A DNA stretch of 64,000 nucleotides, taken from assembly GCA_028753945.1 (NCBI GenBank), contig JAPNXP010000002.1, forward strand, positions 4,526,001 to 4,590,000, given 5' to 3'. Shown here piece after piece: positions 47,331-58,129 of this stretch (its first letter is position 1; each line of letters opens with the position of its first letter). A model generated the notes under the pieces. The model saw only the letters and a list, made by a program, of their open reading frames with translations. It did not search any database and was not told where the DNA came from. A program made the position numbers and the translations under genes. Origin of the DNA: Hexactinellida sp. DTS-2022 (lineage: Eukaryota; Porifera; Hexactinellida).

Positions 47331-47504
47331 TACTTTAAGCCTTATGTATTATAAAATGGAATATTGATGCATGATGATCAGGAATTATTACAAGCTAGCA
47401 GATTCTCTACTGTACTCGGAGTATGTCACGATAATCCATCTTCAGGAGGTCATTTTGGACGTAAAATGCTGATAACAAAATAGCTTCAAGATATTACTGG
47501 AAAG

Positions 47505-47604
47505 GTACTTAGTGCAAACTTAAATTTGAACAATACGTAATATAAAATATGAGAAATATTAGTAAATTGTGACTAGGATGACATTTGATAAATACTTTAT
47601 TTAG
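47505..47604 (+). other. Probable spliceosomal intron in the integrase relic
   Basis: A 100-bp stretch starts GTACTT and ends TTTATTTAG. It interrupts the integrase codons for YYWK-GM: joining AAAG to GTATG restores the WKGM motif expected in H2C2/integrase proteins. This suggests the gene was spliced. Confidence 0.65.
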
Positions 47605-48758
47605 GTATGAAGAATGATATTGCAACATATTGCAAAGAGTGTCCAAAATGCTTCGTGATGAATCCCAAACTTGAGGTCGAATCTTCTCCCCTTTGTTCCA
47701 TTAATGCACCAGCTAAAGTGTGGAGTACTTTGATCAGTTATCAAGGAAGAGAATTTGTAAATAAAGTAAATGATTTTCTCCTTAAAAGCCTACAAACAGA
47801 AAATCGCATTTCTTCAGCTTACCAACCTAAGACCAATGGCCAGCGTGAAAGGGATAATAGAACACTGAAATCAGCATTATTTAAGAAGAAATAAACAGCA
47901 AAGTAAAGATAATATATTAATTGCACAAAAGCGTCAAAAACACAATTATGATAAGCGTCATCCCAACAATTTGAGGGTATCTTTGGGTAATACAGTATAC
48001 ATAAAAACAGAAGACGAATCCATCGAATGGGCACGAAATTGGAACCACGTTTGTTTGGACCATACAAAGTGATCGAAATGCTGGGTAAAGGCCTAGTAAG
48101 ACTAGAAAATATTGAAAGCGGCAACAAACTAAAAAACGTGTATAATATTGCAAATCAGAAGTGTTATACCCATATTAAATCACCAAAGTCTGATGTCGTG
48201 AACGAGATTATAAGAAACCCGAGTCACCTAAGATGTAACACTTTACAAAGTGAAAGGTGAAAGCGATGTGATTTAGATTTCATTAAATTCAACATCCCAA
48301 GTCTACCAGGATATTCTCTCCAATATCACCTGAAGCTAGGAAGAAAATTGCAAGGTTCTTAAATCTAACTGTACACAAAACACAATACTTTTGAAAGGAG
48401 GGAAATATAAACATTCCAGGACGTGTATACATAACCCGAGGTGATGGTAATTGTTATTTCCAAGCTATAAGTTATATGATAACAGGATCTGAAGAAAATC
48501 ACCTTTGTGTGGTACTATTATCGGCAAATGACATAAATATCTCAATTAGTGAGTCAATAACTATGTAAACTTAAGTTCGATCGCTCGCAATGGAGTTTGG
48601 GAGACAGATGCAGATATGATGGCTATAGCAAGTTTGCTTGAACACAATATCGTTGTTTACACGAAGAGTCGAGATTCTTTGCATTGGCTTACATTTCCTT
48701 CCTCATTTACTCTAAAGAACAAATCCATGACAACCCTATACAGTACATATTGGATATA

Positions 48759-49464
48759 CAGTAATACCTCGTTTTACGCGGTTTTTTTTAACGCGTTTTC
48801 GTTTTACGCGGAACAATTTTTTATGACCAAAACTTTTTTACGCGATCCTCAACTCGTTTTACACGGTTTATCTATGATTTTCATACATTTAATTCTCTTT
48901 TTTATGGATATTTTCGATAATTTTTAAGATTTAGTGGTAACAAAGCGGTTCTACATTTCCAAAAAAACAAAAATGATGATTTAGAGATAGTAGATAGTTA
49001 GGGATATGTATTTGTCGTATAGTAATTTCATCCAAATATATTATTGGTCAAATGCATACATATTTGCTTCACTATTCACACTAGAGATACCCGGTTGTGG
49101 GAGGTAACGAAGGTGTAGGGTTGCGGTGTAAAGGGAATTTTTCCAAGTATTCTGACAAGTTGGTTTCTATCAGGATTCCCATAGGTAAAAATAATTTCCA
49201 TTCAAAACGATATTGGAAATCCTATGGGAATTCCCATGCGATTAACATCACACGGAAACCTTGGCTATCTGAGAGGTCCGGATGTTGGATTTTTAGTGTT
49301 TAATAACTAAGTATTAAAAATTTTATTCGATGTTTATAATATTTGGAAACGCATCTATTGGTTTAATATGTGTTACTATGAGAATGAACCGTTTTTTTTA
49401 CGCGATTTCGTTTTACGCGGGCTTTTCAAGGAACGCATCTACCGCGTAAAATGAGGGATACCTG
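48759..49464 (+). mobile_element. TA-flanked element family F, copy 1
   Basis: Starts CAGTAATACCTCGTTTTACG, ends AAATGAGGGATACCTG, TA on both sides; CGCGTAAAACG units lie near both ends. 706 bp. Inserted inside the OTU coding sequence, with transposase-free interior. Pogo/Tigger-like by ends and TA target. Confidence 0.87.
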
Positions 49465-49527
49465 TAGTGCTAATGGTGGGGACATCTCATTTATGGACAA
49501 ATTATCACTATATCCAATATATCACTA

Positions 49528-50235
49528 CAGGAATCCCTCTTTTTACGCGGTAGATGCGTTCCTTGAAAAGCCCGCATAAAACGAAATAGCGTAAAACTGT
49601 CTATTCCATAGTTGCTCATATTAAACCAATAGATGCGTTTCCAAATATTATCAACATCGAATAAAATTTTAAATACCAAGTGTTTAAACACTCAAACCTC
49701 CAACATCAGGACCCTCAGATAGCCAAGGTTTTCATGTGTATGTTAATCCCATGGGAATTCCCATGGGATTTACATTATGGGATTGGATTGGAAATTATTT
49801 TAACCTATGGGAATCCTGATAGAAACCAACTTTTGAGAATACTTGGGAATCCCACAGAAATGGAATTGTGTTGTGAAGGGAATTAAAATTCCCTTCACAC
49901 CGCAACACTACACCTACGGGTACCTCCCACAACCGGATATATTTAGTTTGTATAGTGAAGCAAATATGTATTTATTTGACTAATAATATATTTGGATGAA
50001 CTTACTATATGAAAATACATATTCCTAACTATCAACTATCCCTAATCATCATTTTTGTTTTTTTGTAATTGTAGAACCGCTTGTTACCACTAAATATAAA
50101 AAATTATCTAAAATCTCCATAAAAAAGAGAATTAATAGTATTAAAATCTTAGATAAACCGCGTAAAACGAGTTGAGGGTCGCGTAAAAAAGTTTGTTATA
50201 AAAAATTGACCGCGTAAACGAAAATGCGTAAATTT
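49528..50235 (-). mobile_element. Family F, copy 2 (inverted, truncated)
   Basis: Starts CAGGAATCCCTCTTTTTACG after TACTA and follows copy 1 in reverse for about 700 bp. Its last end degenerates into a TTA-rich run. It lies 63 bp from copy 1 in opposite orientation. Confidence 0.82.
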
Positions 50236-50470
50236 TTTTATTATTATTATTATTTATTATTATTGGAATGTGCATTCAATTTTGTTTTGCAATATTTCAT
50301 GCAACTTGTTGCATGCAAGTGTAGCAGTGTTCGACTTTCATGGAACATGTTGCACGTAACCGCAACATATTTCATGTTGCATGCAACAATTGCTTGCAAC
50401 AAATTTGCCTCATATATAATGGGTTTTATGCATAATTATATAAGTGATCACACCACACGCCAGGGAGTAT
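50236..50470. other. ATT run and GCATGCAAC palindromes
   Basis: A (TTA)n run at 50233-50265, then several TGCATGCAAC / GTTGCATGC words between 50300 and 50400 forming imperfect hairpins. No gene. Confidence 0.5.
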
Positions 50471-50748
50471 ATTATGTCCTAGCCTAGATTTACCCAGGTA
50501 TACTCTGTCCTAGCCCAGATTATTCCCAGGTATATTCTGTCCTAGCCCAGATTTTACTGAGGTATACTCTGTCCAAGACGAGATTATACTCTCATGGGGG
50601 TATAATCTTGGCTAGGGGGGTATATTTTGGGCTATCCCACTTTATACCCGGGAGTATAATCTGTCCTAGGACAGAATAACCCGGGAATAATCTGGGCTGG
50701 GAGAGATTATACCCGGGATTATTCGAGGACGGGGGTATAATCTGGGCT
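50471..50748. repeat. Inverted tandem minisatellite
   Basis: Four direct units of about 31 bp (TATACTCTGTCCTAGCCCAG) are followed, after a short turn at 50585-50625, by several inverted forms (GGGTATAATCTGGGCT). The array is a long imperfect palindrome. Confidence 0.8.
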
Positions 50749-50942
50749 GTTACACCGGCTCTAGCCCTTTCTGGAATCCGGCCACATCGGATTCCATGTG
50801 AAGGGCACGAACAGATGGGGCTTCCGAACCTACGAACAATTGCCATCGCGTCAAGCCCATCATGTGGCGAGGCCCGCCAGTGAACGAAGAAGTAGAATGT
50901 ACGCCTTCCTGCCTTGCCACCACCCCGCAGATACAGCATCCA
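50749..50942. other. GC-rich, coding-like island of unknown identity
   Basis: About 190 bp with balanced base use amid AT-rich DNA. Frames are open on both strands. The minus-strand peptide around 50860 includes HMMGLTRWQLF, but no family is recognised. It may be a fragment of a transposon ORF. Confidence 0.35.
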
Positions 50943-51110
50943 CCAGTGCTCGACAAATTAGGTGGTTTGGTGGAGCTAGCCACCAAAACCTTATCTAAGC
51001 CACCAAATTTTGCCTATGGTGGCTTAACTAATCTACCATCTATTGTGGATTATTTGACTTTATGTAGAGTATATTTTCGTTGCATCATTTGTTATTCATA
51101 TAATTTAAAT
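50943..51110 (+). mobile_element. End fragment related to the 4.3-kb hAT element
   Basis: CAGTGCTCGACAAATTAGGT followed by GCCACCAAA blocks and GTTGCATCATTTGTTATT, as in 4311-4380 and 5950-6060. The two subterminal regions are joined here by a deletion. The opposite hAT end was not found. Confidence 0.7.
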
Positions 51111-51164
51111 TGAATATAATCGATCCTACATACAGAATAAACCTATAATTTGTATTCGCCCTAG

Positions 51165-51930
51165 GAAAATGTCAATGATCAAAACTCGAGCGAAGAACTT
51201 TTCAAACGGAGAAATTACTACTTTAGTTGATTTGGTCTTGGTCAATAAACCTAACTCTTTGTGTCATTCAGTTCTTCATTAACTTTTGATGATAAAAAAA
51301 ACACTATACGCATGGGAAGAAATAGCTCCTACCATTTCTCAACAGCATGGAACTGTCAGGACCAAAGATGATGTGAATAAAAAGTGGTTTAATATTTCCG
51401 TAAATACAAGCCGATTATCAGTAACAAATTAGGATCTGTAAAGAAAACAGGTGGTGGACGTGCAGAAGCTGGACTAACGGAGTTTGAACTTAAGATAATG
51501 TCGATCAAGGGGAAAGAATCATTTCAAGTGATGATTCATGGCGGATTAGATCTTTCAATTGAACCACCTACCAGTCCATTTAGTGCATGTGATATGGTTA
51601 TTAGCCACCTCCTTTTGAGATTCCGTATCAAAGTTCAGCGTCTGAATTTGAGTTAAAAGCAACAAGGTAAAGAAATTACTTGGTGAGACTAATCGCACCT
51701 GATTCAGTCAAACAGAAATAGTATTGGAAAAGGAAGAAGGGAAAAATTAATATTCTAAGGAGCTTAGATTCCAAATTGACAAGTTAGCTGAGAGTTATCA
51801 TGCTAATTCCAATAGGATTGTGGATTTCTTAGAGCGAATGGTCTCAAACCAAAATAAGCTGTTGGTTTCTAATACATCCTCGACGATGCAAATCACTCAC
51901 TACCTTGTTTTCAAACTTCCTCTTCCACAC
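51165..51930 (+). pseudogene. Myb/SANT-like protein relic (Harbinger- or hAT-associated)
   Basis: Pieces in shifting frames read RAKNFSNGEITTLVDLVL, AWEEIAPTISQQHGTVRTKD, KKWFNIS, KTGGGRAEAGLTEFELKIMS, and a C-terminal helix NSNRIVDFLERMVSNQNKLL at 51805-51865. The order, a tryptophan-containing helix-turn-helix followed by TGGG, matches the Myb-like second proteins of Harbinger transposons and NAIF1-like genes. Stops and frameshifts occur throughout. It may have been carried by the hAT end at 50943 or be independent. Confidence 0.55.
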
Positions 51931-53600
51931 ATATACCACTTGGTTTCCAGCCAAATTATTTCCCAGAACTACCGCCATTTTATTCTAATAAAGACTAGCA
52001 TAGCAAGAATTTATTTAGTATTTCACACTAGAAGAGTTATGAATAGGAAGCGTTTCTATTTAGTTTACTTAAAGTTCAATAGTATATTAATATACGTATA
52101 GCTATAATTAGACTTAAATTTGATTAATTGTAAATTTACTATCAGTTCAACATTTATTCATCAGACCTTTATGTGAAATATAGTTGGAATGTGGCCCCTT
52201 GCTATAAAAGGTTAGAAGCCCCTGCTATAGAGCTTAGATCTAACTTTCTAATCACATCAATATATCACTACAAACTCATTGTAAGTAGATATCAGACTAT
52301 TAGGGTGTTTTCAATTTTATATATTCTCAAATGATCACATGACCATATTCGGAGGTGTCACCTCACAGTGGTTTGGGGCACGGAATAGTTGAAAATTTCG
52401 AGGTATAGAAATTGCTTAATTATGGAATAAATAGATTTATAATTGTGTAATTACTAAGTATTTCAAAAATTAACTTGATGGAGTATATATAGCTATAACT
52501 AGCAACTGTTAAAGATGAAAGAATGTATTTATCAAAATTCCTTAAATTGCGGTTTCAAAATATCAAGAATTTCAATTTGCTAGGATTTCGTTTGTATCTG
52601 CAATATACCTTACTCTTCTTATACATTCTAAATTTAACACATATTCAATCTATTCATATTGTCAAATTGATCCAAATGTCTTATTAACTTCTCAAATTTC
52701 TTCTTTGGAGCTGAGAGACAAAAATTATCATTATCAAATTATTTTGAAATTTTTAAGTATCCGCTAAAACACATATAGCATTCTAAAGCTTAGAAATTTC
52801 CTGTGGCCATTCTAAGATGGAACATATACAACATATTAAAATATTTAGATGCGCTTCGATGCGCAATATAGAATTTATATTCAAATTCCATTCTCTATTT
52901 TAAGTTGCTATGAAAATGCTAAAACTAATTATTCGGTACCATTCAGTAGTATATCTTATTGGTTACCCAAATGTTTGTAAATATTGTATATTAAGAACAA
53001 CTGAGCACTTGAGTACAATTTCATCAATGAGAGCAGCGAACTATGAACTCATATTGGGATTTTATAATGAAGGAAGTTAGTTTTGCACAATTCGGAGGTT
53101 ATTTAGTGTGATGCACAAGTGACAGCTATGCTAGAAAAAGTCATCTAGGATTTATATGAGTTCTAATACACATTATAATTACAATAGGTAACCATCTACC
53201 CCCTTTACACGAGTGTACAAATCCTTATATCCTTTGGGAACTGGACTTTTACAAAATATTCCCAATGTTCAAGATATTTGAACAACAACTGTGGGTGAGT
53301 ATTAAAAGATTGTTAACAACCAAAATTTTTGTGTTTCATTGATTTGCAACAAATCGCCCAGAACTAAACTTAAAAGAGTGGATAGACCATTTTTGATGAT
53401 GCCATTCAATTCGCAGCTATCAATAACCCATATGCATTTAATACATCTCATATGTCTATCTGCAACCAGGATACCTATTCTTTACTAACTCCCATTTTAA
53501 ACCACTGTGCACCTCAAAATTATTACTATTAACCTTGAATTCAATAATTTTAAAGAGCTTAGCTCTAACTTCCTAGTAATATCAATTATCCATTTCAAGT
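51931..53600. other. No gene; H modules at 52227-52370 and 53555-53600
   Basis: GAGCTTAGATCTAACTT (52229) with ACCATATTCGGAGGTGTCA (52343) and GAGCTTAGCTCTAACTTCC (53557) belong to the H module. Otherwise AT-rich, no coding signal. Confidence 0.5.
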
Positions 53601-53615
53601 TGTAAGGTTAAGTTA

Positions 53616-55152
53616 ATGTATTGTGATGTAGTGCGTAATTTCGCAAAACAAATCCATTTCCGAAAGTATTTTGGCATAATAGCAGATGAAACAGTAGATA
53701 TTTCTCAGGTTGAACAACACAGCCTCTGCTTACGGGCAGTAGATAATGAGTTAAATCCAGAAGAACAGGTATTTGGGTTCCATGCTCTGCACAAAAGTGA
53801 TGGCGAGACTATTTTTAAAGCAATCGAAGATGTTCTATTGCGTCTTGATATAAATATAAAGATCCGTTTCGGATTGACATTTGATGGAGCTTCTTCCTTT
53901 AATTGCAATTCAGTTGGTGTTGGTGCACGCATTAACGACTTAGCACCATCAGCATTTAGTACTCATTGTCACATGCATTGTGTGAATTTGGCTGTCGATG
54001 ATGTTGTAAAAATCTAAGCATGATGCGTGATTTCCTCGATTTTGCAAATGATCTCATTGTTTGCCTTCGTAACTCTCCCAAGCGATGTACAATTATACGA
54101 AATACCACAATTCTATTTGAAAACCCACAAACTCACATCAGACCCTCTTTCAACACGCTTCACTATGAAGTTTCACGTTTTAAATGGGCTTAGTAAACAG
54201 TTGGACATAATAATTGAATTTTTGTCTATTATAGAAACCCAATCGTTTGACATCAAAATAAAAGCAAAGGCAAGTGGCTTCCTTCAACTTTAGGAGACTT
54301 TGATGTATATTTTGCACTCTTAATTTCTTTGTAAGTTTTTGAATTGACAGACAGGCTTAGCAAAGAACTACAAGGAAGAGAAGTCTCTGTTGGAAGTGGA
54401 GTTAAACTTGTTTCGTATGCTATGGCTAAACTAGAAAAAATGCATTCTGCAGAAAGATTTGTCCAGCAATGGAAAGAAGCTGACGAACTTCGTAGGCAGC
54501 ATGGGGCAGATCCTCCAAAGTAATTCCGACAGATAAAACCACCACATCGCATCCAAATTGACAAACCTCACATTTATAATGAACCTCGAGACTATTATCT
54601 TGAAAAGTACCACGAAATATTTGACATTTCCTCTGCGAAACTAAAAACTCGAATAAGTGACAAGGCATTAGCCGTGTTGGGAGCAGTGGAATTACTACTA
54701 ATTTCAGGCTGGGATGGGAATTCAATCCATAAGGAAAACATGCAGATTGTTTGTAAGCATTATGGTTACAATAAACTCGACTCTAGGCGCCTAGATGCTG
54801 AACTCATCAGTTGACAGAATTAGAATGAAAATATTGGCATAACCAGCGTACATGAAATAATAAAGCATATTGGACAGAGTGAAAAGAAAAATATGCTTCC
54901 TATGGTGTTAACAATGATCAAATATCATTTTAGTTGATCTTGCTTCAACTTCTAATGCAGAACAATCATTTAGTCTTCTTCGACGGATGAAGACTTATCT
55001 TCGTGGCACCATGACTCAAACAAGGATAAATTCGCTTTTGATTTTGTCAACTTATACAGAAGAACTTGATCTTCTTGATATGAAGAAAATATTGGATGTA
55101 TTTACCAGTCGAAATGAAGTGAGACAAAATATATTCGAAACTTCATTATAAA
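53616..55152 (+). pseudogene. hAT transposase relic (ZMYM1-like)
   Basis: Frame 1 (53616-54017) has YFGIIADETVDISQVEQHSL and GLTFDGASSF, then HCHMHCVNLAVDD: the catalytic core start and the CxxH-type block of ZMYM1-like hAT proteins. After a frameshift the middle region continues (ELTDRLSKELQGREVSVG, LEKMHSAERF at 54335-54460; PHIYNEPRDYYLEKYHEIFD at 54560-54625). The C-terminal dimerisation domain is clear at 54935-55150 (ASTSNAEQSFSLLRRMKTYL, then LRGTMTQTRINSLLIL). Stops at 54521, about 54813 and a frameshift near 54930 inactivate it. The N-terminal zinc finger is missing. This is the third distinct hAT lineage in the window. Confidence 0.85.
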
Positions 55153-55236
55153 TCTAAATTATTTAAGATGTTGATCATTGATAAATTTATATTTAACATT
55201 ATACAATAATAAACTCATATGTTACTTGATATACAG

Positions 55237-55500
55237 TAAAATATCGTTATATCGAAGTATCGTATTGCCTTGAATAGTAGCCGGGGCGATTATTGATTTC
55301 AAGCCCCATTTAGGCCCAAGAAAATGTTATGATTTTCGAGAATGGGGAATATTTGTGGAATATAATCATTGGAGAGAGTCAATAATTGTAGGGAGGCGAT
55401 TATTTGATATCAACATATATTATAGGTGGTGTCAAAAAATAATTAGGACCTATTTTGGGGCGGCGATTATTCAAGGGGGGCTACTATTCAAGGAAATACG
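55237..55500 (-). mobile_element. Family-C MITE, copy 7, with an older MITE end
   Basis: 55261-55500 is nearly the reverse complement of 30312-30570 (TGAATAGTAGCCGGGGCGAT to CAAGGAAATACGG). Just before it, CAGTAAAATATCGTTATATC (55237) resembles a separate pogo-type end, cut by the insertion. Confidence 0.78.
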
Positions 55501-55777
55501 GTATTTGGTGAATAAATCTTTGATTAATTAATAAAAATCTCGCCCACACCACTAATTTCTTCGAATCGCCGCCTATGGTCCTATCTAATAAGATTAACGC
55601 GTATATCCTAATACTAGAAATTGTCTATAAGAGTCCACTGTGCCTTGGCCAACTTAATACACGGCCGTATATGTCACGGAGAAGGCCAATAGTATATTCA
55701 TTCTAAATGGAGTCCGATAATGTCAGCTATTATTAACTATTATGTTGTTCGACTCTTTAAAAGGTAGTAGACTGAAA

Positions 55778-56740
55778 ATGAGCAACCATTTGACTTCACC
55801 CATATTGACCACAAAACAAGTAGTGGATCGTATCCACTAGGAGACACTCTATTCCGCTATGGAACTGCTAAGCATGCAAGGCTGGAGAAACAAAAAGTAG
55901 GACGCACACAACACTATTCGCCGCCTGGTCAAGCAAACATCACTTTTTGCTGTATATGATGGTCACGGCGGCTCAGAAGTTTCACTTTACTGCCAGAATA
56001 TTCTACCATCTAGACTGAAGGAGTGTTCTGACTTCAAAAATGGTGATATTGAAACTGCACTGCATGACTTCTTCCAGCGTTTAGACGCCGAGGTTCGTAC
56101 CACCCGGGCTATGCAAGAAATGAAGGCTCTATTAGACAGTAAAGAAAGATTGAATAAGATAGTATTCCAGAGTGGAACCACTGTTACTGTATGTGGCTTC
56201 AATGATAGTAGTATTACTGTAGCAAATGTAGGTGATTCACGGTGTGTGCTGTCTCGCTTGAGAAAGGCTTGTTCTTTATTATACGACCATAAGCCTACAG
56301 ATGATAGGGAACATTTTAGAATTGTTCAGGTAGGTGGAAAGGTAACGAATGGTCGTATCTATCCCGGGGTAGCCCTGAACATGTCACGTTCAATAGGATA
56401 CCATGCTTACAAGGATAACCCTCATCTGCCACTTCAAGAGCAGATCATTGTTAGTTGTCCAGATGTCGAAACCACAGCACTCATCTAGGGTGATAGATTC
56501 ATTGTGTTAGCTTGTGATGGGATATTTGAAGTGATGAGTCGTCAACAGGTGGTTGATTTAATCAATCAAAATCTGGATCAGTCTCGGACAAGCAGAAGAT
56601 AGACGTTCAAAGAGCAATTGCCATTTGACAAGACCTATTCGCTTGGTGTTTTGCCAAGAAATATGGGGAAAATAATTGGAAAGACCATGATAACTTAACC
56701 GTTGTTATTGTGCAAGAGAAGTGTCGTTTAGCCCGTTAAT
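55778..56740 (+). pseudogene. PP2C-family phosphatase pseudogene (PPM1G-like)
   Basis: Shifting frames give an almost complete PP2C domain. It begins with a start-like MSNHLTSP, then SMQGWR..DAHN (about 55870-55910, with a stop) and VYDGHGGSEVSLYCQ (55951-55990). One 125-codon frame (56111-56488) holds SGTTVTVCGF, VANVGDSRC and ARI-less KVTNGRIYP with MSRSIGYHAY. After an in-frame TAG come FIVLACDGIFEVMS (56496-56530) and KDHDNLTVVIV (56680-56712), ending near 56738. All metal-binding aspartate regions of the fold are present in order without introns, as in a processed pseudogene, though no poly-A tail is seen. The N-terminal MSNHL and SLYC resemble PPM1G. Established role: dephosphorylates nuclear and splicing proteins; here it is inactive. 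Confidence 0.82.
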
Positions 56741-57429
56741 CCCGTTTAGTACGCAAGTTTAAGAAGTCCAAAAGACATCTTGAATGCATCGACAGCGATG
56801 CGAAACGACCCAGGCATTATTTTAATGAATGAGTAATGTCTTTTTTATTCATAATTTATGTTGCACCTAAATTAGGATCTTCAGTGAATAGCGTATTTAA
56901 GATAGTATTTCTTTTATATTATACATGTACATTAGTTCGGGACTATTATAATTATTCCATTCTTGTTCACTCGTGCCTCTGTGCTGATTATTATAATTTG
57001 GTTAGTACCTCAATTATCAATTTAATTACTCTACTCTTGCTAAATACTGCCACTTACTTTATGTTATAATTTGGTTAGTTACTTAATTGTCAATTTAGTT
57101 ACTGCATAGCCTACTCTATACATGCCCTGACAGTAGATGTACCAGGGATGCACAAGAAGATGGGAAATTTTAATTTTTTAATGTTTTCTATATTGGACCA
57201 CTAAGTTCTTCGGTCGTTAACATAACTTAGCCCTTCTAGCCCGCAATTACACGTAGTATTAGCTGTAATGTGAAGGATGATTGGATTTTCATATTTTATT
57301 TGTAATAATAAGTAAACAAGAACAGTACAATTTTTAATATTAATATACAGTGAATACTACTCAATATTTGCTTTATTTGGTCTCCACTTTCTCTCTGGCT
57401 CTAGTTTTCAAGAAAGTAAATCGCTGCCA
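56741..57429. other. No gene seen
   Basis: AT-rich 3' flank of the pseudogene. A 77-residue hydrophobic frame at 56836-57069 is low-complexity and unlikely to be real. Confidence 0.4.
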
Positions 57430-57660
57430 TAAAGACGAAATTCGATAAGATGTTCCAAATAAACACACCTACCTCAGCTAATACAAGTAGACTCCCGAAT
57501 ACTTGGATCACGATTATAGCTATCTTCCAAATACATCAACTTCAGTTCAACTAGTATTTTCTAGAAGGTCCAATTACTTGCTTCGTCAAAAGCTCTTTAT
57601 TATTTTCGATGGCACTAAAGGTCTTCCATAAAACAAAAATGGAATTTATAGTTGGGGTTA
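57430..57660 (-). pseudogene. LWK...GPS relic, copy 2
   Basis: The minus strand from about 57640 reads LWKTFSAIENNKELL then IGPSRK, matching the other two copies. Afterwards it is a decayed LVELKLMYLEDSYN. The basic NYNS tail is not found. It lies 0.7 kb downstream of the PP2C pseudogene. Confidence 0.5.
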
Positions 57661-58129
57661 AGTTTAAGTTTGAGTTAATGGTCCAACAGCTTTTATGAGT
57701 TATTTACTATTGACATAAAATTTACAGAAAGTAAGTTGAAATTCACCAAATGTTCGTTTTTTCTAATATAACAGCAAACTATTTGAGAGCCATTATGGGA
57801 AATAACGTATGGCCAATCCCGGGAGCTCTTTCTCTAAGACAGCTGCATTTTTCACAGTTATTGAATTTATTCAAAGATTAAGGCTCATCAATATCAGCAA
57901 AATATTATCGTCTCAGCTTATCCATTGTTTCACTGTAGAACACTTATACATAGTGAATTATATCACCGTCTCTTAAAGTTCGATTTTAGAAATACCTTTT
58001 TTGATTTTTGATTTTTTAAATGTGTAATGGAAGTTTAGAATGTTATACTGAACAATTCCTATTTGGAATAATTAATTATACCTAATTATACCATCGGTAT
58101 CCACGTACCGTGTTTGTATTACGATATAT
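57661..58129. other. No gene; partial copy of the 61.4-kb hAT MITE
   Basis: 58000-58112 matches the left half of 61463-61752 in reverse (GGAATAATTAATTATACC, then ACCATCGGTATCCACGTACC). Its other half is missing. Otherwise unassigned. Confidence 0.6.

Larger units (their letters stand above)
47365..49510 (+). pseudogene. Integrase / OTU-domain relic (KRBA2-like), with an intron
   Basis: The plus strand reads an H2C2 zinc finger (HDNPSSGGHFGRK, then YYWK, an intron, GMKNDIATYCKECPKC). A DDE integrase piece follows, with its middle missing (VWSTLISYQGREF, AYQPKTNGQRERDNRTLK), and then a chromo/SH3-like integrase tail (LEPRLFGPYKVIEMLGKGLV, 48027-48240). Next is an OTU domain: catalytic-cysteine block GDGNCYFQAISYMITGSEE (about 48440-48500), then MMAIASLLEHNIVVYT (48616-48663), and after a MITE insertion NGGDISF (49468-49490). 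This integrase-plus-OTU architecture is known from KRBA2-like transposon-derived genes. The first catalytic aspartate region is deleted, and there are frameshifts at about 47481, 47895 and 48560. Confidence 0.75.

Noticed and set aside
47819-48153. Minus-strand membrane-like proteins opposite the integrase relic
   Set aside because: Shadows of the plus-strand integrase tail, whose motifs are clear.
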